A stretch of 64,000 nt of DNA from Flavobacterium ichthyis. Its GTDB lineage: Bacteria; Bacteroidota; Bacteroidia; Flavobacteriales; Flavobacteriaceae. Below the pieces are notes generated by a model, which worked only from the letters and a program-made list of their open reading frames with translations, did no database searches and was not told the DNA's origin. The stretch covers positions 186,001 through 250,000 of the forward strand of contig NZ_JAABLM010000002.1 of the NCBI RefSeq assembly GCF_009915155.1, read 5' to 3'. Positions 45,469 through 53,734 of this stretch are shown one piece after another. The position numbers were made by a program, and so were the translations under genes. Numbering within the stretch: the first letter of the stretch is position 1; every line of letters starts with the position of its first letter.

Positions 45469-45687
45469 ATGAAAAACGAAATGAATCAAAACAGAAAAGA
45501 GGAAGGATTTGAAACCGGAAGTTTAGATCAATTTGAACGTAAATTTAAAGATGATAATCGAGAAAATGACACATTGGAAGAACATCAAAATTCCACTCGA
45601 AGAGCCAATCCTCAAGTACAAAACTCTGCGAACAACACTAAACCTTCCACTGCACAAAATGCTAAGATGAATTATAATAAAAGATAA
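45469..45687 (+). CDS. Small hydrophilic disordered protein
   Basis: 72 residues, almost no hydrophobic core, rich in Asn, Lys, Glu and Gln (ENDTLEEHQNSTRRANPQVQ). It resembles the small stress-induced hydrophilic proteins often found near SDR and CsbD-type genes in Flavobacteria, but I cannot name a family. A clear terminator follows. Confidence 0.5.
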   Translation: MKNEMNQNRKEEGFETGSLDQFERKFKDDNRENDTLEEHQNSTRRANPQVQNSANNTKPSTAQNAKMNYNKR

Positions 45688-45710
45688 TTCCTTGTAATTT
45701 AATATAATAA

Positions 45711-45747
45711 AAAACGGCTTATATAAAAATAGTAAGCCGTTTTTTTT
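45711..45747 (+). terminator. Rho-independent terminator
   Basis: AAAACGGCTTA / TAAGCCGTTTT stem (45711-45721 and 45733-45743) with T-run. Confidence 0.85.
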
Positions 45748-45769
45748 CAGTGAGAAAACAGTTTTTTAT

Positions 45770-46060
45770 TTAAATCATTTCAACGGTTTTTTCTGTTGAA
45801 AAATTAGTATTAATTAAAGATTTTCCTTTATTAACAATTTGTTTTTTAGAATAATTAGAATAAGATATTACTTTTCTTTTTCCATAAAGCAGTAACGGCA
45901 TATTCATCAATATTCCTACCACACAAATGGCCATCAGAATAAATAAAATTGACATATATAATAGATGGTTGATTTCTGTAGAAAGATTAAAATTGATTAC
46001 AAAAAAATAAGTTGCAATACATAAAACAGAACCGGATAAAATTAGGGATAAAGTTTTCAT
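45770..46060 (-). CDS. Small two-helix membrane protein
   Basis: 96 residues with two hydrophobic stretches (ILSGSVLCIATYFFVINF and LLYMSILFILMAICVVGILM) and a basic cytoplasmic tail (YGKRKVISYSNYSKKQIVNKG). Unknown function. Confidence 0.45.
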   Translation of the reverse strand: MKTLSLILSGSVLCIATYFFVINFNLSTEINHLLYMSILFILMAICVVGILMNMPLLLYGKRKVISYSNYSKKQIVNKGKSLINTNFSTEKTVEMI

Positions 46061-46202
46061 AATAAATATCTTTAGTGTTCTACAATAGCTGGTTAAATTT
46101 GGTTATTTTGATACTGTAAAGATAAAAATACGCTAACTTGATTTTTTTACACAATTTTAAGAATAGCTTATAAGATAATGTAAAATGTAAAATTCTACTC
46201 AA

Positions 46203-46466
46203 ATGGATTATATTCAATTACTTGGCTTAGCTGCGGCATTTTTAACAACGTCTGCAAATTTGCCGCAAGCCTACAAAGTGGTCAAAACAAAATCCACTAA
46301 GAGCTTGTCAGCAATGTCTTTTATGATGCTATTTTTAGGAAGTGTAACTTGGGTAATTTATGGTATTTTTAGGAGTGACATCCCAGTTATTATCGCAAAT
46401 GGCCTTTCGGGTACATTACATGCAATAATCTTATTTGTAAAATTTACAAGGCGAAACAGCAAATAA
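46203..46466 (+). CDS. SemiSWEET-type sugar transporter
   Basis: 87 residues, one triple-helix bundle. TSANLPQAYKVVKTKSTKSL carries the PQ-loop signature (PxxQ) and the following helix holds the WVIYGIFR segment typical of bacterial SemiSWEETs. It works as a dimer to move sugars down their gradient. It is monocistronic. Confidence 0.88.
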   Translation: MDYIQLLGLAAAFLTTSANLPQAYKVVKTKSTKSLSAMSFMMLFLGSVTWVIYGIFRSDIPVIIANGLSGTLHAIILFVKFTRRNSK

Positions 46467-46601
46467 AATTATATAAAAATTGTTACTAAAACTATAACAT
46501 TTTTGAACTTAGAAAAAACCAAATTTGTACTATCAATATGATTACTGCCTAATCAAATATTTGGGGAAATTGCTATGAAAACTCTAACCCAATAAAAAAT
46601 G

Positions 46602-46639
46602 AGAGCACCTAAAATTATTTTACGGTGCTCTTTTTTTTT
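46602..46639 (+). terminator. Terminator with no annotated gene directly upstream
   Basis: AGAGCACC / GGTGCTCT stem followed by nine Ts. The nearest upstream gene stop is 135 bases away. A short untranslated RNA from about 46560 is possible. Confidence 0.6.
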
Positions 46640-46768
46640 GTCATGATAAGTGTTTATGCTTCAATACTTAAATGATTCATGGTCGAAATTATTTAATCCA
46701 AACTAGATAATTTTTTAAATTTTAACCAAAAAAATAATATATTTACTGATAAAATTACACCACCAAAC

Positions 46769-47326
46769 ATGAAGTTATATATTAAATACGACATTAATTT
46801 AGCATGTCGCGTCATTCTACAAGAACAATTAGAAAAGCTTGGTATTAGTTACCAAATGCTCGAAATGGGCGAAATTGAATTCCTCGAAACAATCTCCCCT
46901 ACGGTTTTCGAAGAACTGAGAAATGCATTATCCCGTTATGGAATTGAAGTACTTGATAATCAAAAAAGTCAGTTGATTCAAAGAATTAAAGACACCATTA
47001 CTGAAATGATTTATGAACGTGACAAACTGCCAACCTCAACCATCTCGGCCTATTTGTCTGACAAGCTTAACTTAAGTTATGGTTATATTTCAAATATTTT
47101 TTCAGAACACACTTACACTTCAATCGAGAATTACATTATTATGCAAAAAATTGAGCGTGCAAAAAAATTGATTATCGAAGATGGTCTTACCCTAACAGAA
47201 GTTTCGTATAAACTAAATTATAGTAGTGTTGCCCATCTTTCTGGTCAATTTAAAAAAACTACAGGCTTAACCCCATCAATGTTTAAAAGAATTGTGGACA
47301 AAAGACGAGGTATTGCAAAAGAATAA
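46769..47326 (+). CDS. AraC-type regulator with an N-terminal ferredoxin-like domain
   Basis: 185 residues. Residues about 1-75 have a beta-alpha-beta-beta-alpha-beta pattern (KLYIKYDINLACRVILQEQL...GEIEFLET...ALSRYGIEVLD) like HMA/ferredoxin-fold domains, with one Cys. Residues about 95-180 are the AraC double-HTH: LSDKLNLSYGYISNIFSEH and LTEVSYKLNYSSVAHLSGQFKK. No cupin or sugar-binding domain. It precedes a receiver and a histidine kinase on the same strand (gap of 11 bases to the receiver), so they are probably one operon. Confidence 0.82.
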   Translation: MKLYIKYDINLACRVILQEQLEKLGISYQMLEMGEIEFLETISPTVFEELRNALSRYGIEVLDNQKSQLIQRIKDTITEMIYERDKLPTSTISAYLSDKLNLSYGYISNIFSEHTYTSIENYIIMQKIERAKKLIIEDGLTLTEVSYKLNYSSVAHLSGQFKKTTGLTPSMFKRIVDKRRGIAKE

Positions 47327-47337
47327 AGTTATATAAA

Positions 47338-47793
47338 GTGCAAAAAATAGATTATTCCCCCACTCGAATTATTTTGGCAGACGATGACCAAGACGATTTA
47401 GCGTTTTTTCGTGAAGCATTATCTACGTTACAACTCAATCACACTTTAGATACTTTCTCTGACGGAAAAAAACTAATGGATTATTTAAATGACCCGAAAA
47501 ATCCGTTGCCTCATTTATTATTTCTAGACTTAAACATGCCGTGCAAAACCGGAATGGAATGTTTAGAAGAAATACGAAACAACCCACGATTCAAAGACAT
47601 CTCGATTGCCATTTACTCCACTTCTTCGTCAAATGCTGATTTAGAAGCAACATTTATTAAAGGAGCAAACATTTATATAAAAAAACCATCCAATTTTACA
47701 AAATTAAAAGAAGTTTTAAATGAAGTGGTAAATTTAAATTGGCAACATCATACCTCTGGACTAAATAAAGATACTTTCTTGTTTAGCATATAA
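47338..47793 (+). CDS. Single-domain response regulator (receiver)
   Basis: 151 residues, GTG start. ILADDDQDD, FLDLNMP, YSTSS and YIKKP give a complete receiver. The tail NLNWQHHTSGLNKDTFLFSI is nearly the same as that of the receiver at 43107-43550, so they are recent paralogs. It lies between an AraC regulator and a kinase and is probably phosphorylated by the latter. Confidence 0.88.
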   Translation: MQKIDYSPTRIILADDDQDDLAFFREALSTLQLNHTLDTFSDGKKLMDYLNDPKNPLPHLLFLDLNMPCKTGMECLEEIRNNPRFKDISIAIYSTSSSNADLEATFIKGANIYIKKPSNFTKLKEVLNEVVNLNWQHHTSGLNKDTFLFSI

Positions 47794-47826
47794 CAATAAA
47801 TACTTTACGCCAAAAAATTCTAAGCT

Positions 47827-49608
47827 ATGACACTAAAAAAATATTTTACGCCATCTAAAATTTACCCTACAACTGTTGTCATCTCGCTTGTAATATTGAT
47901 AAGTGTATCAGCGGTTTTTCATTATCAAATGAAAAATTTAAACCATACTGCCGACAGGATTTACGCCTCAAATAAACGCCAATATTTATTAGAAAAAATT
48001 CAGTCAGAAATTAGTCAACGCGAAACATCATTGCGAAACTATCTGATTACAAGTGACGAATTTTTCATCAATAACGACAATCAAGCCAAACAAAGCATCT
48101 TAATCAATTTAAAAGAACTTGAGCAAAATTACAAACTTGAAAAGCTGAAACCTCAAGAATTTGAGCAAATGCAAGTCATGGCTCTACAATTTACTGAGGA
48201 ATTTGATAAGATTCAAAACAAGTTCCAAAATAAAACCCTATCCCAAAATGAACTTAGGGACATATTATACAAAAGAAGAAAAGAAGCCGAAAATATTAGC
48301 GCTATTATATTCGTTTTGGTGGAAAAAGAGGTTGCACAACATAAAATTCATGGAATTAACCACCGCTATGACACCGAAACTTCTACCACTACCGGTTTTG
48401 TATTAACCATTACAGTGATGGTAATCTTATTGGTTTCTTTATATCGAATTAACAATAGTTTTTTAAAAACTAAAAAACTAAACCAAGAACTTAATTTCCT
48501 TAATGAAATCGCAGATAAAGCCGAAATAGTTGCTAATATCAGTCATTGGAAAATTAATATGAAAACCGGGAAATATTTTTATTCAGATAACTTTTACAGG
48601 ATATTAGGACTTCAACCAGGAGATTTTCAAGATGCCGAAAGCTTTCAAAAATTTATACATCCCGAAGATGCCCAAGAAGTTGTGAATGCACACCACGAAT
48701 CTTTAAAAAATTTCACACCCACAGATTTAATTTATAGAATCATTAAAAAAAACGGAGAGATACGATACATTAAATCTACTGGTGATTTTACTCGAAACGC
48801 TAAAGGTGAATTAGTAAAAATTGGCGTTACCAATGATATTACAGAAGTGTATCAATACCAAACTAAATTAGAAGAAACTAACAAAACATTAACCGAAGCC
48901 ATCGCCGAATTAGAATCCTTTAACCAAATTGTTAGCCACGATCTTCAAGAACCTTTGAGAAAAATTCAGATGTTTACATCGAGAATTGAAGATACTGAGT
49001 CACAAAATATATCAGAAAAAGGATTAGAATATTTTTCAAAAATTAAAAATTCTGCTAAAAGAATGCAGACTTTAATGATCGATTTAGTGAATTATTCCCG
49101 AACTGTAAAAGACGCTAAGACCTTTGTAAATACTAGTCTAAACGAAATTTTAGACGAAGTGCTACAAGAACTTGCCATTAATATTGATGAAAAAAAGGCA
49201 ATTATTGAAGTAGAAAATTTGCCACAAATTAACGCAATTCCATTCCAAATTCATCAACTATTCGTAAATCTGATTTCTAATTCACTTAAATATTCTAAGG
49301 AGCACATTGCACCAATAATCAAAATTTCAAACGAAAAAATAGCACAAATTGAACGTGTTTCCGGCAACCTCATCAAAAGTTCGGATTATGTAAAAATCAT
49401 TGTAGCTGACAACGGTATAGGTTTCCAACAAGAATTTTCGGAAAAAATATTCCAGCTTTTTAAGCGCTTAGAAACTGAACATGATTATGCTGGAACTGGA
49501 TTAGGCCTTTCCATTTGCCGAAAAATTGTCGAAAATCATAATGGGTATATTTTCGCCCAAAGTGAAGCGAATGTAGGTTCAAATTTTATTATTTACCTCA
49601 AAAAATAA
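47827..49608 (+). CDS. Membrane histidine kinase with CHASE3-like sensor and PAS domain
   Basis: 593 residues. Two membrane helices (about 13-32 and 190-207) enclose a helical periplasmic domain of CHASE3 type (RETSLRNYLITSDEFF). A PAS_3 domain follows (FYRILGLQPGDF, IHPEDA, TNDITEVYQ), then HisKA with NQIVSHDLQEPLRKI and HATPase with NSLKYS, DNGIGF and GTGLGLSICRKI. It lies 33 bases behind the receiver gene. Likely signal is unknown. Confidence 0.9.
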   Translation: MTLKKYFTPSKIYPTTVVISLVILISVSAVFHYQMKNLNHTADRIYASNKRQYLLEKIQSEISQRETSLRNYLITSDEFFINNDNQAKQSILINLKELEQNYKLEKLKPQEFEQMQVMALQFTEEFDKIQNKFQNKTLSQNELRDILYKRRKEAENISAIIFVLVEKEVAQHKIHGINHRYDTETSTTTGFVLTITVMVILLVSLYRINNSFLKTKKLNQELNFLNEIADKAEIVANISHWKINMKTGKYFYSDNFYRILGLQPGDFQDAESFQKFIHPEDAQEVVNAHHESLKNFTPTDLIYRIIKKNGEIRYIKSTGDFTRNAKGELVKIGVTNDITEVYQYQTKLEETNKTLTEAIAELESFNQIVSHDLQEPLRKIQMFTSRIEDTESQNISEKGLEYFSKIKNSAKRMQTLMIDLVNYSRTVKDAKTFVNTSLNEILDEVLQELAINIDEKKAIIEVENLPQINAIPFQIHQLFVNLISNSLKYSKEHIAPIIKISNEKIAQIERVSGNLIKSSDYVKIIVADNGIGFQQEFSEKIFQLFKRLETEHDYAGTGLGLSICRKIVENHNGYIFAQSEANVGSNFIIYLKK

Positions 49609-49995
49609 TTACTGGTTTAACGGCATTCCTTTTTCTTGCCAGGCATCAGTACCGCCATCAAGTTCTATTATGTGAGAAAATCCATTGCTATGCATGATTT
49701 CTACAGCTTCAGCACTTCTTCCTCCTGCTTTACAATACACGTAAACCGTTTTGTTTTTATCAAGCTTGTCAATGCGTTCTGCAAAATCCTGATCGTACAA
49801 GTGAATGTTTTGAGCATTTTTAAGATGTCCCTCGGCAAATTCTTTGGGCGTTCTAACATCTATCAATTGTGGATTATTTTCTCCAGCCAAAGCCGTTTGA
49901 AACGCTTGTGGTGCAATATTTTCTACGCCAGATTTTTGCGGATGACAAGCCATACAAAGCATCGCAAAAAATGCAGATAACAGTATTTTTTTCAT
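49609..49995 (-). CDS. Rhodanese-domain lipoprotein
   Basis: 128 residues. The signal MKKILLSAFFAMLCMAC makes it a lipoprotein (Cys17). The rhodanese domain has LIDVRTPKEFAEGH and the active-site loop YVYCKAGGRSAEA with catalytic Cys. It could transfer sulfane sulfur in the periplasm. It lies after a second, cytoplasmic rhodanese and has its own promoter. Confidence 0.88.
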   Translation of the reverse strand: MKKILLSAFFAMLCMACHPQKSGVENIAPQAFQTALAGENNPQLIDVRTPKEFAEGHLKNAQNIHLYDQDFAERIDKLDKNKTVYVYCKAGGRSAEAVEIMHSNGFSHIIELDGGTDAWQEKGMPLNQ

Positions 49996-50009
49996 AAATT
50001 TATTTTTTA

Positions 50010-50017
50010 CAAATATA
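50010..50017 (-). promoter_or_regulatory. -7 box (TATATTTG) for the rhodanese lipoprotein
   Basis: Minus-strand TATATTTG, 15 bases before ATG 49995, directly after the terminator of the upstream rhodanese gene. Confidence 0.5.
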
Positions 50018-50037
50018 AAAAAAGAGGCCGAAGCCCC
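50017..50037 (-). terminator. Terminator of the TlpA/thioredoxin/rhodanese operon
   Basis: On the minus strand GGGGC-TTCG-GCCTC (one G-U pair) followed by a run of Ts, just past the stop at 50043. Confidence 0.7.
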
Positions 50038-50042
50038 TAATA

Positions 50043-50357
50043 TTATTCTGGTACCACAATCTCACCATCCCAGTTTCCAATTCCCCCTATCAAGTTGTAA
50101 CAATGTTCAAACCCAAGCTTATTCATAATTTCGCAAGCTTTTGCGCTTCGCATTCCAGCTTGGCAATACACGTAATAATTTTTAGTTTTATCCAATTCAT
50201 CCACTTCGTAAATAAAACCTTGACCTTTGTAAATATCAATGTTTTTCGCCAATGGTATGATGCCGAGGTTAAATTCGTCTTTGGTTCTTACATCTAAAAT
50301 AACGCCATTAGGATCATTTTGAAATTGTGACCACCAATCGTTTTGCTCTAAATTCAT
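50043..50357 (-). CDS. Cytoplasmic rhodanese-domain protein
   Basis: 104 residues from ATG 50357 (the frame allows 50390, adding MDVQLKLNYRQ). VILDVRTKDEFNLG and the active-site loop YVYCQAGMRSAKA are present. No signal peptide, so it acts in the cytoplasm as a sulfurtransferase or polysulfide handler. It follows the thioredoxin-like gene by 10 bases. Confidence 0.85.
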   Translation of the reverse strand: MNLEQNDWWSQFQNDPNGVILDVRTKDEFNLGIIPLAKNIDIYKGQGFIYEVDELDKTKNYYVYCQAGMRSAKACEIMNKLGFEHCYNLIGGIGNWDGEIVVPE

Positions 50358-50367
50358 TTGTCTATAA

Positions 50368-50985
50368 TTAAGCTTTAATTGAACATCCAATTGCCTTAGT
50401 TTCTTTCACCGAAACCTCTTTGTTATTAAGCAATTGGTTCAATGCATTTTCTACATATTTTTGTTTTACAGCTGTTTCATCGCCATAATTATCATCAATT
50501 GCACCTATATATTTTACCTGATTACCTTTCGTAGTTTTTTGCAAAATGTAAACATGAGGTGTTTTTGTCGCGCCATATTGCGGATAAATTTTTTGTCCTT
50601 CATCCAGCAAGTAAGGAAAGGTGAATCCTTTTTCTTTGGCACGTTTCTGCATCATCTCAAAGCTATCATCTTTTTGCTTTTCAGGATTATTCGGATTAAT
50701 AGCAACTACCGGATAACCAAGCGGTTTGTACTTTTTATTTAAAGCAATAATTCTATCTTCATACGCTTGCGCATACGGACAATGATTACAAGTAAAAATA
50801 ACAATGTAACCCTTTGCTCCTTTGATATTTTTTAAAGAAACTTTTTTATTGTCAATATTTTTCAGCGAAAAATCAATGGCGATATCCCCTACTTTGTATC
50901 CTGATGCCGGAGTTTTTTCAACCCAAAAAAATGCACTTGCAGTTACTAAAACCGCCATCAATGCGAAAATTTTTAAAGCTTTCAT
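50368..50985 (-). CDS. Secreted thioredoxin-fold (redoxin/AhpC-TSA type) protein
   Basis: 205 residues with a signal peptide (MKALKIFALMAVLVTASAFF). The redox motif is FTCNHCPYAQAYE (CxxC), then a C-terminal region with YPQYGATKTPHVYIL containing the cis-Pro. It resembles periplasmic redoxin proteins that may reduce peroxides or disulfides. It lies between TlpA and the rhodanese, spaced 15 and 10 bases. Confidence 0.85.
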   Translation of the reverse strand: MKALKIFALMAVLVTASAFFWVEKTPASGYKVGDIAIDFSLKNIDNKKVSLKNIKGAKGYIVIFTCNHCPYAQAYEDRIIALNKKYKPLGYPVVAINPNNPEKQKDDSFEMMQKRAKEKGFTFPYLLDEGQKIYPQYGATKTPHVYILQKTTKGNQVKYIGAIDDNYGDETAVKQKYVENALNQLLNNKEVSVKETKAIGCSIKA

Positions 50986-51000
50986 ATTATAAAATTAATT

Positions 51001-51525
51001 TTAATTAAACTTTTTTATTTCAGTTTCTAATTCTTCGTAAGTAAATGATTTTTCAAAAAAACGTTTCTCACTATTTTTATAAATTATTGTTGCCGGAATC
51101 GCTCCAGACCAAGAAACATCAACCTTTGGAATCCACGAATTAGCATCAGGATCATTGAGCAACACCACTTCTGATTGAATGTTATTTTCTTTAATGTATG
51201 GCAATAATTTGCTTTCGACCATTTTGGGAAAATCGATACTTACTAACAAAACTTTAGTCTTTGAATTTTTAGCAACTCGATTTAATTTCTCAAAATGTGG
51301 TAATTCTTCAACGCAAGGTTTGCACCAAGTAGCCCAAAAGTTTATTACATACAAAGTATCATTTTCTTGTTTCAAGAAATAATCAAGACCATTAAAGTTA
51401 TAAGATTTCACTTTTACCCCATTACTTTCATAAACTTTAAGAGGATTAGGAGGAAGTGTTAATTGTTTTTCAGTTTTATTGCAGCCAAATAAACTCAACC
51501 CAATTGCTAACAGTAAAATTTTCAT
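51001..51525 (-). CDS. TlpA-like thioredoxin-fold lipoprotein
   Basis: 174 residues, lipoprotein signal ending LSLFGC (Cys15). The active site is FWATWCKPCVEELPHF. It is the first gene of the redox operon and is divergent from marR; the 137-base gap carries the marR palindrome at its marR end. Confidence 0.87.
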   Translation of the reverse strand: MKILLLAIGLSLFGCNKTEKQLTLPPNPLKVYESNGVKVKSYNFNGLDYFLKQENDTLYVINFWATWCKPCVEELPHFEKLNRVAKNSKTKVLLVSIDFPKMVESKLLPYIKENNIQSEVVLLNDPDANSWIPKVDVSWSGAIPATIIYKNSEKRFFEKSFTYEELETEIKKFN

Positions 51526-51630
51526 TTAATAATTATCAAAAATGTGCCTAAAATTAAGACTTTCAGGATTAAGACTACTCTTTTTAACTTTTTTTTAAAC
51601 GATGAACATTGTTTATTAATTTTTTGTCTA

Positions 51631-51649
51631 TACATTTGTATATACAAAT
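51631..51649. promoter_or_regulatory. MarR operator overlapping a -7 box
   Basis: TACATTTG (51631-51638) matches TAnnTTTG, and the perfect 16-bp palindrome ATTTGTAT/ATACAAAT covers 51634-51649. The marR ATG is at 51663. A bound repressor would block the -7 element, so autoregulation of marR is likely. Confidence 0.6.
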
Positions 51650-51662
51650 TTTGTAACTACAA

Positions 51663-52118
51663 ATGAGAATAGAAGAAATATTAAAGACAAATTCACCGCT
51701 TTTACCTAGCAAGAAAATCATCTTAAATCTTATTTATAATCAAAATTTGATTAATGAAAAATTTAACGACGTACTGAAACCACATGATTTATCGATGGAA
51801 CAGTTTAACGTTCTTAGAATTTTAAAAGGGCAAAAAGACAAGCCTGCCCACATGAGCTTAATTCAAGAACGTATGTTGACTAAAACAAGTAATACTACAA
51901 GACTTGTTGACAAATTACTAAACAAAGGATTAGTTAACCGACAAACATGTAAGGAAAATCGCAGGAAAATGGAAATCTCAATTACCCCACTAGGGAAAGA
52001 AACACTTGAAACCATTAGTCCGTTAATTGAAAATGTAGAATCTCTTTTTGCCCAGAACCTCACTCCAGCAGAAGTTGAAATGCTCAATTTTCTGCTGGAG
52101 AAATACCGAAACAATTAA
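51663..52118 (+). CDS. MarR-family transcriptional regulator
   Basis: 151 residues. LSMEQFNVLRILKGQ, LIQERMLTKTSNTTRLVDKL (recognition helix) and the wing ENRRKMEISITPLGKE are all typical of MarR. There is no Cys-based sensing motif, so the ligand is unknown. A palindrome overlaps its promoter. yceI follows 41 bases later and is its likely target. Confidence 0.9.
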   Translation: MRIEEILKTNSPLLPSKKIILNLIYNQNLINEKFNDVLKPHDLSMEQFNVLRILKGQKDKPAHMSLIQERMLTKTSNTTRLVDKLLNKGLVNRQTCKENRRKMEISITPLGKETLETISPLIENVESLFAQNLTPAEVEMLNFLLEKYRNN

Positions 52119-52159
52119 TTAAAGTTAAATTATAAATAAAGTAAAGCTAAACATTGAAA

Positions 52160-52729
52160 ATGAAGAATTTAAAAAATAAAATTTCGTTAATTCTATTAGT
52201 AATCACATCATTTAACGTTAACGCACAAGAATCAAAAAAGATTGATGTTGCACAAAGTAAAATCCATTGGGTTGGTAAAAAAGTTACCGGACAACACGAA
52301 GGAACAATTAATTTCCAAGATGGCGTTTTGGTTTTTAAAGACAAAAAATTAGCCGGTGGAAATTTCACCGTTGACATGACCTCCATAAATACAACTGATT
52401 TAAGTGGAAAAGGTAAAGAAAACCTCGACAAACATTTGAAAGCAGATGATTTTTTTGGAGTTGACCAGTACCCAACCGCCACAATCGTTTTTAAATCTTT
52501 GGGAAAAAAATCTAACAACGTATATGCTGTAACTGCTGACTTAACGATAAAAAACATCACACATCCAGTAAAATTTGACATCACGGTTGATAAAAATTCC
52601 GCTAATGCAGCTTTAAAAGTGGACCGCACAAAGTATGATATCAAGTATAAATCTAAAAACTTTTTCGAAGGCTTAGGTGATAATGTAATCTATGATGAAT
52701 TCGAATTAGCTGTTGACATAAAATTTTAG
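52160..52729 (+). CDS. Secreted YceI-family protein
   Basis: 189 residues from ATG 52160, with signal peptide MKNLKNKISLILLVITSFNVNA. The YceI barrel follows: SKIHWVGKKVTGQHEGTINF near the start and FDITVDKNSANA, VDRTKYDIKYKSKNFF near the end. YceI proteins bind polyisoprenoids in a lipocalin-like pocket. It is in the marR operon and closed by a terminator. Compare the cytoplasmic paralog at 55181. Confidence 0.9.
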   Translation: MKNLKNKISLILLVITSFNVNAQESKKIDVAQSKIHWVGKKVTGQHEGTINFQDGVLVFKDKKLAGGNFTVDMTSINTTDLSGKGKENLDKHLKADDFFGVDQYPTATIVFKSLGKKSNNVYAVTADLTIKNITHPVKFDITVDKNSANAALKVDRTKYDIKYKSKNFFEGLGDNVIYDEFELAVDIKF

Positions 52730-52751
52730 TCTAAACTATTTCCCCTGCCCT

Positions 52752-52788
52752 AAAAACCCCATTTGAGTTTCAAACGGGGTTTTTTTAT
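52752..52788 (+). terminator. Terminator of the marR-yceI operon
   Basis: AAAAACCCCATTTG / CAAACGGGGTTTTT stem with one A-C mismatch, followed by Ts. Confidence 0.8.
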
Positions 52789-52899
52789 TGATACAATTTA
52801 AATATAAACTTTACATTTAAACCAATATACATAACACACTGATAATAAAATTATTAAGCAATAGTTATAAATTTTATTTATCATGCTTTTAAAGACAAA

Positions 52900-53658
52900 T
52901 TATCTTGTGAATACCAATTGATTTTCTTTGGAAAGTGAAGCGTCAAATCGATAGCCGTCAACATCAAATTTTTTCAAATCGTCAAGAGTTTCAGCATTAT
53001 TTTCTACTATAAAACGCGCCATCATTCCCCTCGCCTTTTTGGCAAAAAAACTAATCATTTTTAATTTCCCGTCTTTGTAATCCTTAAATTCTGACGTAAC
53101 GATTGTTGCCTTAATTGCTTTTTTGTCAATCACCGAAAAATATTCATTGCTGGCTAAATTAATCAACAAATCACCTTTTTTCATTTCGCTGTTCAATTGT
53201 TTGGTAATTTTGGTTTTCCAAAATTCGTACAAATTTTCTTTTTTGCCGATGGCTAACTTCGTTCCCATTTCCAATCGATATGGCTGAATCAAATCTAAAG
53301 GTTTTAACAATCCATACAACCCTGACAAAATTCTAAGTTTTTCCTGCATTTGCAACATCTTTTCTTCAGAAATTGAATAAGCGTCTAAACCTTGGTAAAC
53401 ATCGCCGTTAAAAGCATAAATCGCTTGTCGGGCATTTTCGGGAGTAAATGGTACGTGCCATTCTTGATTGCGTTGCCAATTTAAATCCGCAAGTTTATCG
53501 GAAATAGCCATGATTTCCATCAGCTTTTTAGGCTTTAATTTCTTTAAACTTCGGTGAACGGTTTGCGATTCTTTTTCAAAAACCGAATTTGTGTGTGTTT
53601 TTATAGGCAAATCCGTTTCGAAGTCGAGGGATTTTGCTGGAGATATTACAATTTTCAT
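52900..53658 (-). CDS. yaaA: Peroxide stress protein YaaA
   Basis: 252 residues, the usual length. MKIVISPAKSLDFET is the YaaA signature, followed by FNGDVYQGLDA and the C-terminal KKARGMMARFIVEN. YaaA lowers intracellular free iron and limits peroxide damage in E. coli. It diverges from the Crp-family gene, sharing a 76-base gap. Confidence 0.93.
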   Translation of the reverse strand: MKIVISPAKSLDFETDLPIKTHTNSVFEKESQTVHRSLKKLKPKKLMEIMAISDKLADLNWQRNQEWHVPFTPENARQAIYAFNGDVYQGLDAYSISEEKMLQMQEKLRILSGLYGLLKPLDLIQPYRLEMGTKLAIGKKENLYEFWKTKITKQLNSEMKKGDLLINLASNEYFSVIDKKAIKATIVTSEFKDYKDGKLKMISFFAKKARGMMARFIVENNAETLDDLKKFDVDGYRFDASLSKENQLVFTR

Positions 53659-53678
53659 TGGTTATTTTGAGTTTTGTT

Positions 53679-53686
53679 CAAAAATA
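53679..53686 (-). promoter_or_regulatory. -7 box (TATTTTTG) for yaaA
   Basis: Minus-strand TATTTTTG, 20 bases before ATG 53658, in the gap shared with the Crp-family gene. Confidence 0.45.
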
Positions 53687-53710
53687 CAAATTCGTAAAAT
53701 AATAAAAGTT

Positions 53711-53718
53711 TAAATTTG
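53711..53718 (+). promoter_or_regulatory. -7 box (TAAATTTG) for the Crp-family gene
   Basis: TAAATTTG, 16 bases before the GTG at 53735, supporting the GTG start and a leader of about ten bases. Confidence 0.5.
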
Positions 53719-53734
53719 CTAAAAAACCCAAAAC

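Noticed and set aside
52147..52644. 165-codon antisense frame in the marR-yceI region
   Set aside because: It is the shadow of the secreted YceI gene and has no start support.
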